From positions 62,001 to 126,000 of the forward strand of contig JALQPE010002509.1 of the NCBI GenBank assembly GCA_030407315.1: a stretch of 64,000 nucleotides of DNA, read 5' to 3'. The notes below the pieces were generated by a model. That model had not been told where the DNA came from and did no database searches. It saw only the letters and a list, made by a program, of their open reading frames with translations. The stretch's first letter is position 1. Each line of letters begins with the position of its first letter. The translations under genes were made by a program, and so were the position numbers. This DNA comes from Asparagopsis taxiformis (Eukaryota; Rhodophyta; Florideophyceae; Bonnemaisoniales; Bonnemaisoniaceae). This document shows positions 58,650 to 64,000 of the stretch, in pieces.

Positions 58650-60040
58650 AGTTTATCACCGATGACATGTCTTTCGGACAGCTTATCACGTGCAAATGGC
58701 AGCAAGTATCACGAAGATGATACGTATGTACGAAGGTCGCAAAGTCGTCACCAGACTCTCGCCTGCGACAGATATCAAGGAAACGACACGCTTTTTGCGA
58801 ACGGATGTGGACTCCATGATCTGCATGGGATGCGGCGTATACCGCTCGCCTGTCGTGCGTAATCTCCAGATCAACTTTCTATACACCCTCCAGTGGGCGA
58901 TTTCCTCGGACATAGGGCCGTGAAATCTCGACGCAATCTGCAGCATGTCCGGTATTGATACGATTTGGACTGATAAATCAGCGTTCTTTCTGGCGAGTCG
59001 CTTCGCCCACTCTGCCCGTGACGCCTCTGAAACGCGACGCTCCCCGACGTCGATCACGACGCCCTGTAATGCGGCGCAGTTCTTCATTAATGGATGCACG
59101 GACGCGTAGTAGATGCCTATCATTTCGCCGCGGCGAACGCGACGCGACGCAACGCACGCGTTGAATCTCGTGACGATCGGTGCCCAATATGCTGTCGGCG
59201 CCTTCCTCCACGCCGTGGCCGCACACCTGCTGCGCGATTTGCAGCATGACGGGCGACAGACTCGGTTGCGCGGCGCGCTGTTGGGATACTGCGACGAGGA
59301 TGGGTTGCAATAGGCCACGTAGCACCTGGATTTCGTCAAAGGTGCCGATGTCGGCGAGGAAATTGGCGAGGTAGAGAAGGAAGATGAGCGCGAGCAGAAG
59401 AGCAATTTCTATCAATTCGTTGGTCTCCATTGTGTCGAAGAGCTGCGATGGAACGAGACGTCGTTGCTGGTTGGCGTGTTGCAAGCGACAACTTGGGCTA
59501 CTGCGACATTGAATCGCATCGCATCGTTGGACCAAGTCGTGTTGGCGTTGCAAGTAGACAGAGGCAAACAATGCATGAATGTGTGTATACGTTTTCGACA
59601 TGGAGAGCACAGAGCACATGAAGTGGGAGGGACGGAACAAGCCAGAATCGATACCTTCAGCAGCAATTCGACTTATTGACACCAGCTCAGCCGTCGTTCG
59701 ATGATTCAAATGCAAGAGTGACTGCTCAAATCCAGCGGCTAGCATGATTGCACCAGGATATGATATGTCATTCTTGCATCAAATTTTACAAAACTTCTTG
59801 CATCAAATAAATAATTTACAATCCAAATTAATACAAAAATATTGGAAATCACTGCCAGTCAAGCACATATAACGGAAACAGTGATACCTTGACAAATATT
59901 TGTCCGGGACACATAAGATGACTACCACTGCAATATGCGGCAATGCAACTTTCCGGCGATATGATGCTCAACATGCTTGACCAATTTTAGAATTTCCCCG
60001 ATTAAAATAATTTTCACCCGAAATACACCAAATCAGTGTT
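58650..60040 (-). repeat. Right TIR of the outer element (1,391 bp)
   Basis: Near-identical inverse of 36482-37872, with single-base differences only (for example one in TTTGCC(A/T)CTGTC). Confidence 0.9.
58686..59430 (-). CDS. TIR-borne membrane-type reading frame, right copy
   Basis: Mirror of 37092-37839, with the same membrane segment at its start and the same register change. It ends at a stop just inside the TIR edge. See the left copy for content. Confidence 0.35.
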
Positions 60041-60044
60041 CAAG
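60041..60044. repeat. Target-site duplication CAAG, right copy
   Basis: Directly follows the right terminus ...AATCAGTGTT; partner of 36478-36481. Confidence 0.9.
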
Positions 60045-60199
60045 GACTAATTGGCGCAGAACTTTTCGTCGTTGACCCATATGCTGGACACCTGAGTGCA
60101 AACCTGAATGTCGAAATCAATGCCCCACAGTATGGGGGCATGGAGCGGCGCCATGCAGCCACTGCTGATAACGGTTTTGGCGTAATGGAGGATGGTTGA
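60041..60199 (+). pseudogene. 3' fragment of the split coiled-coil gene
   Basis: Removing the outer element and one CAAG lets the frame at 34351 continue without a shift through 52 codons here (GLIGAELFVVDPYAGHLSAN ...) to TGA at 60197-60199. Sequence character matches the 5' part. This fixes both the gene's true C-terminus and the exact insertion point. Confidence 0.75.
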
Positions 60200-60276
60200 A
60201 ATTAGTGCAGTAAATGTGACGTTGACTAGAAGGCTTATCATGTAGTACATTATCAAGAGAGTGCTGCGATTTAGAT

Positions 60277-63200
60277 TTATTCTTCTTCATTATCATCTTT
60301 GAATTGGTAATCAGTGTTGGTGTAGAAGCGGTTGAGATAGAAACGGTGGTCCGACCAGTGCATTTGTTTCGTAAATGGCTTGACTGGAAAGTTACTTCGT
60401 ACGATGTGCACGGTGCCAGATATAGTAGATGCAGGAATGAGGTCAAACCAAGGACCACCTGCACTGTGGGATGCAGTGTCATTGCTGTCAACGGATCCGT
60501 TGTCCGGGTCCCATGTGGACCACTTTAAACAAATGCACCCAAGTGATTTTTCCACAGCGGTTTTTGGGGCAAAGCAGGTCATATACTGAACGAAAGCGAG
60601 TTCTACAGGTTGAAACAGGTTTGGAGACTGCAGGCGTACCAGTGCCAGGACGCGCCCTACCCATATGGTTCTGTAGTCATCGGCAGTTCCGGAGATGACG
60701 ACAAAGGAGTACTGCGATCTCTTTGCGGGGCCGAATGATGAAGTTGCAAAGACGCGCTGCTGCTTGTGCCTTGACACGTTTGTGGGGCGAAGCATGCCAC
60801 TGTGCGGGTCAAAGTCGTCGGCATCTGGGACGTACCCTCCCATGACGTAGGCGGACTTTACCACGGTGACGGAAATGTCCATGTCATGTATTGGAGGGCC
60901 TTCTGCCGTGGCGCGCAGTCTAGCGAGGGTGAGGAACGCTTGTGCAGCTGTGTCACCGAGTTGCTGGAATAGCGTTATGGTGCCGGACGGGAATGAGGAG
61001 TTGTGCGGAGGCAAAAGAGTGGCAGGATCGGGCTGTCCGTCGATATCTGCAACGAGGAGGGTTGCATCGGGCAGCAGGGAGGCAAAATCGTGGAGTGCAA
61101 CGGTGAATCCGTCGCGAACGAGTACTGCACCGTCTGTGGGCGATATCATGCGTGGGTTTCCCAATGTGCTGGATGGGGTGTGACCAGTTGGAGTGGCCAA
61201 GGAGAATTCCATGTGGCGAATAGTCTCTTCCATGGCTGTGGAGCGCCTTCGAGAGGTTTTCCTATAACTCTGTTTGAACAGAAGATGGGAGTGTTCGTAG
61301 GGGCCTGCATCGATGTGTTCCAGGGCGCCATATCTCTGCAAGTCACCGGGAAGATGGTCTAGAAGATGGAACTTGAAAGTTTTGAGACCTGTGGTGTGGA
61401 ATGGGCCGAGGGTGGAGAGCATTGATTGTTTGAAATAGGAAATGGAGTTCTGGAGGCTTTGTAGTTCGGCGGCAGTCCAGTGCTTGATGCGACCGCGTTT
61501 CATGACCCATGCGACGAGGTCAGAGTATTGCGTGCAGATGGAAGTGAGGGGGGCTGTATCTACTTCGTCACAGCATGTGTCAATGAATGCTGCGATGAAA
61601 GGGAACACCATGTCGACATGGTGATAGTCTTTGGCTGCGAGCATGCCGCGTATGCCGTCCTCCGTGAAGAGGCCGTTCAAATTGGTGCCCTTCTCACCCT
61701 TGGAGAAGTCGACATGAAGACCGGTGATGTAGTAGTCGCGTTCGATAGCGGACAAAATGCTGTTTGAGCCGGCGAGGATGGATTTTTCAGCTTCTTGAAG
61801 GTGCGAGGTGTCCCGGAATGGGAGGCAGTGGTGATGGTGAGGTCTGGGGAGCTGAGGCGGTGGACAATGCACTGTTTGATGAGCTTTGAGATGCCGAGGT
61901 GGAGATTGTGCAGAGGCTCGAAGGAGAAAATGTTGTAGGGGTCTAGGGGACTGTTGGTGGGCAAAAGAGCGGTCGATTCGAGGACAGAGTGTTGTTCGAG
62001 GAGGGAGAGAGCTTCGAGCGGAGCAGTTGTATGCTCCTGAGCGCTCTCTTGGCGTGCAGAGCGTGTATCATCGAGGGAGCGGGGCTGGTGTGGCGCGGTG
62101 GATTCAAGTTGAGTGGCGGGGATGTAGCAGCGGTGGCAGGGATGTGTGGTGGTAGTGCTGTTGCGAGTGCACGACAGCTCTTTGGCCTCTGGAAAGTCGC
62201 AGCAATAATTGGCTAGGATGGGAAAGCATTGGCGGGCAGTTGCAGTGGAGTCTGTGCAGGGGAACCCGGAAGAGAACGCGGTGGATAGGGACGAAAACAC
62301 TTTTTCGAGTGCTTTCTGAAGAATATCAATTTTGCGAGCGCGACTAGCAGAACTAGAGGTTGTCGGCATTTCATCACCGAACAAGGCGTTGGACGGAAGG
62401 GTTAACAATGTACGGAAGATACCCGACGATGGTGAGGCCGGTACGGATGCAGTGGCGACGGAGGGGGGGCGGAGAAGTTGAGCAGTGTGACGTGTATGGG
62501 GTATGCGACGATTGCGGAGCTCTTGAGGCTTGTGCTGCTCTTGTCGGAGTACACTTGGAGGAGGCCGGCAAAGGAGGAAGGTGTGGGATCAGTTTCCTCT
62601 GCCCATACGACCTGTGGATCTTCCGAGAGCTGCACGCGCTGTCTAGTAACCTGGTGCAGCGTTTTCGCGAATTCTGTGTGTAGGGGATGAGAAAATATTG
62701 CGGTGCCGTCTGGGGCGGTCTGTGGGGAGGGGTGGAAGAGAGTATTTTGGTCGTTAGCCAGTGCTAACTGCCTGCGGAGCATGTCGACTGGGTCGCGGAG
62801 GTACAGCTGTGCCGAGTACTTACCAGTTTTGTCTGGAATGATGTGGCTCTTGTAACCTTCGGTGCGGAAATGTGTTTCGACCATGGAAGCGGTAACGTGG
62901 CGACATTCTTCTACGGTGCGAACGGCGCTGTTGAACTTTTCTAGGGAGAATGCGGGGTCTTGTAGGATGGTGATGACTTCGCTCACGCGGCCAGCGCCGG
63001 CCTTGTACTCGAGGGTTGTGAGACTGGCGGCGAGGGATTGCACGAGGAGGTCTGCGCGGGAGGGGGTTGAGGTTGGTGGCAGTGGAGCGTCACAGGGTGA
63101 GTCGCTGGAGGAAGCCCGACCAGATTCTGGGTCTGGGGAGCTGGGTTGCGGGGAATCATGGTCGCCGTTTCGAGCAGGCTCATGGGTGACGGCAGGGACA

Positions 63201-63319
63201 CGAGCGTTGTTGAAATGTTGGGGAGAGGGGTTGAAACGGTAGCGACACGTTCGCTCATGCAGCGCGAGCGCATAAGCATCTACGCAGTAGTAGAAGCACC
63301 CTTCATACTTGCATTCCAT
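60277..63319 (-). pseudogene. Plavaka/KDZ-like (CMC) transposase, frameshifted
   Basis: Begins at ATG 63319 with a C2H2-like finger (MECKYEGCFYYCVDAYALAL). The first frame ends after LQVYSDKSSTSLKSSAIVAY, a Plavaka-typical block. A different frame then carries RTGLTIVGYLPYI, the next (61677-62408) has FPILANYCCDFPEAKELSC, CHRC and FSFEPLHNLHLGISKLI, and the last (60277-61872) has LKTFKFHLLDHLPGDLQRYG and YEHSHLLFKQSYRKTSRR. The order matches Plavaka-type transposases, but at least three frame changes break it. Introns cannot be wholly excluded, though no good splice pairs were seen. It converges on the split coiled-coil gene, so the two may once have formed one element. Confidence 0.65.
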
Positions 63320-63921
63320 GTCGAGTTTTGACGCAAAAGGGAGGATTGCGAGCTGAACAGGGGAGACTGTGCCGTCCAGATGCGACCAATTTTATTTTTG
63401 TGGTGCTTTCGAGACTTGGAATGTAACGTGTTCGTTCGTAGTTTTGTGGGTAGTAGTTTTGTGCTCACTCCAGCTGACATCCCAACGGTGGAATTTAACC
63501 GAGAGTTCAATCATTTCCAACTGTTACATCACATTGCGTGCTGGCAACGTGTGCATGGAAGACGAACGACTGCCCTGGGACATGAATTTTCAATTAATTC
63601 ATTTGTAATAATAAACTTTTTTATTTCCAAACTTCGTGGAATCTGAATGTGCTTTACAGCGGATATGCCACGGATCATGTAAGGAAAGCAAATGGATTCT
63701 CATATATATGATTATATGTTTATATTCGTTGTTCTCGATCCGGATCTCATTGTTCGGGGAATCAGAGACCATGGCTTGGGCCATACTCAATCTCACTGCC
63801 GGCGATGATTTCGAGTATGCACAGCAAGACTTAAGCGGACGCAGAAAGCTGTCCGGTCGACGCCGCAGGCTCCACTCCGCCCTCATCACCGACTGATATT
63901 CTTTGACCGACTTTGCTTTGT
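63320..63921. other. Flank upstream of the Plavaka-like gene
   Basis: Small frames only (for example ISLFGESETMAWAILNLTAG in the frame 63636-63896). AT-rich around 63600-63740. Nothing recognisable. Confidence 0.4.
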
Positions 63922-63959
63922 ACGTGCGCGAATCTTGATCAAGATTCGCGCATGTACCT
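63922..63959. repeat. Near-perfect 19-bp-arm palindrome
   Basis: GTACGTGCGCGAATCTTGA meets its inverse with one mismatch (CACGTAC versus CATGTAC) and no spacer. Role unknown. Confidence 0.85.
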
Positions 63960-64000
63960 TCGTTCCATCCTCTACCCTCGAGGGTATGCGTTGAGGGAAG

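Larger units (their letters stand above)
36482..60040. mobile_element. Outer TIR transposon with DDE-like and ParB-MTase genes
   Basis: Termini AACACTGATTTGGTG... and its inverse bound 23,559 bp; removing the nested inner element and one duplication copy leaves about 12.6 kb. TIRs are 1,391 bp and nearly identical. Cargo: a TIR-borne membrane-type frame, a block of passenger gene fragments (37873-40216), a frameshifted ParB-MTase-zinc-finger gene (minus) and an intact DUF7869-like gene (plus). The last two are divergent, as in the inner element. The 4-bp duplication and the AACAC start are shared with the inner element, so both belong to one family. It inserted into the coiled-coil gene. Confidence 0.85.

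Noticed and set aside
60047..60256. Minus-strand frame of 69 codons
   Set aside because: Overlaps the 3' end of the split gene on the other strand and has no coding features of its own.
1..64000. Bacterial or phage origin, suggested by the ParB-methyltransferase fusions
   Set aside because: Introns with branch-point-like signals, TATA boxes, a SET domain, Plavaka-type and CACTA-type elements, and no operon or ribosome-binding-site structure all point to a eukaryotic nucleus.

Overview
The window reads as nuclear DNA of an intron-poor eukaryote whose intergenic space is packed with transposons. Large intronless reading frames, short introns with clear donor, branch and acceptor signals, a DnaJ-type zinc-finger gene resembling plastid chaperones, and CACTA/Plavaka-like elements fit a red macroalga of the Chondrus kind. 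That assignment is inference, not proof. I see no rRNA, tRNA or CRISPR.

Layout. 1-502: start of an unnamed gene that runs off the left edge. 597-15301: two inverted copies of a 2.3 kb CACTA-like element (597-2939 and 12980-15301) sandwich 10 kb that holds two minus-strand genes with ParB-like domains. One is a broken ParB/zinc-finger gene (2940-4888), the other a ParB plus 2-oxoglutarate dioxygenase fusion (9201-12979). 15302-21200: decayed coding DNA, a ~1.05 kb tandem repeat and many copies of a palindrome with 18-bp arms. 21200-30480: gene debris, duplicated segments and a dispersed ~400-500 bp repeat. 30487-33690: an intact amino-type DNA methyltransferase fused to a SET domain, flanked by inverted copies of that dispersed repeat.

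36482-60040 is the most striking part: one element nested inside another of the same kind. The outer element (23.6 kb as it stands, about 12.6 kb of its own) has 1,391-bp terminal inverted repeats (TIRs) and a 4-bp CAAG target duplication, and it splits a gene whose halves lie at 34351-36480 and 60041-60199. The inner element (10,977 bp) has 1,211-bp TIRs and an ATAT duplication. Each carries the same divergent gene pair. One gene is a DUF7869-like protein with a plausible DDE/D transposase core. The other fuses a ParB-like domain, a permuted N6/N4-type DNA methyltransferase and a C-terminal zinc finger. The inner pair is intact; the outer methyltransferase has a 1-nt frameshift before its SAM-binding motif. 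The outer element also carries a block of passenger gene fragments.

Reading of the whole: a eukaryotic transposon family appears to travel with its own DNA-modification enzyme, and the same ParB or methyltransferase modules recur fused to a dioxygenase and to a SET domain. A transposase working with a sequence-guided DNA/chromatin modifier is my best candidate for an undescribed system. 60277-63319 is a frameshifted Plavaka-like transposase; the rest, to 64000, shows nothing I can name.
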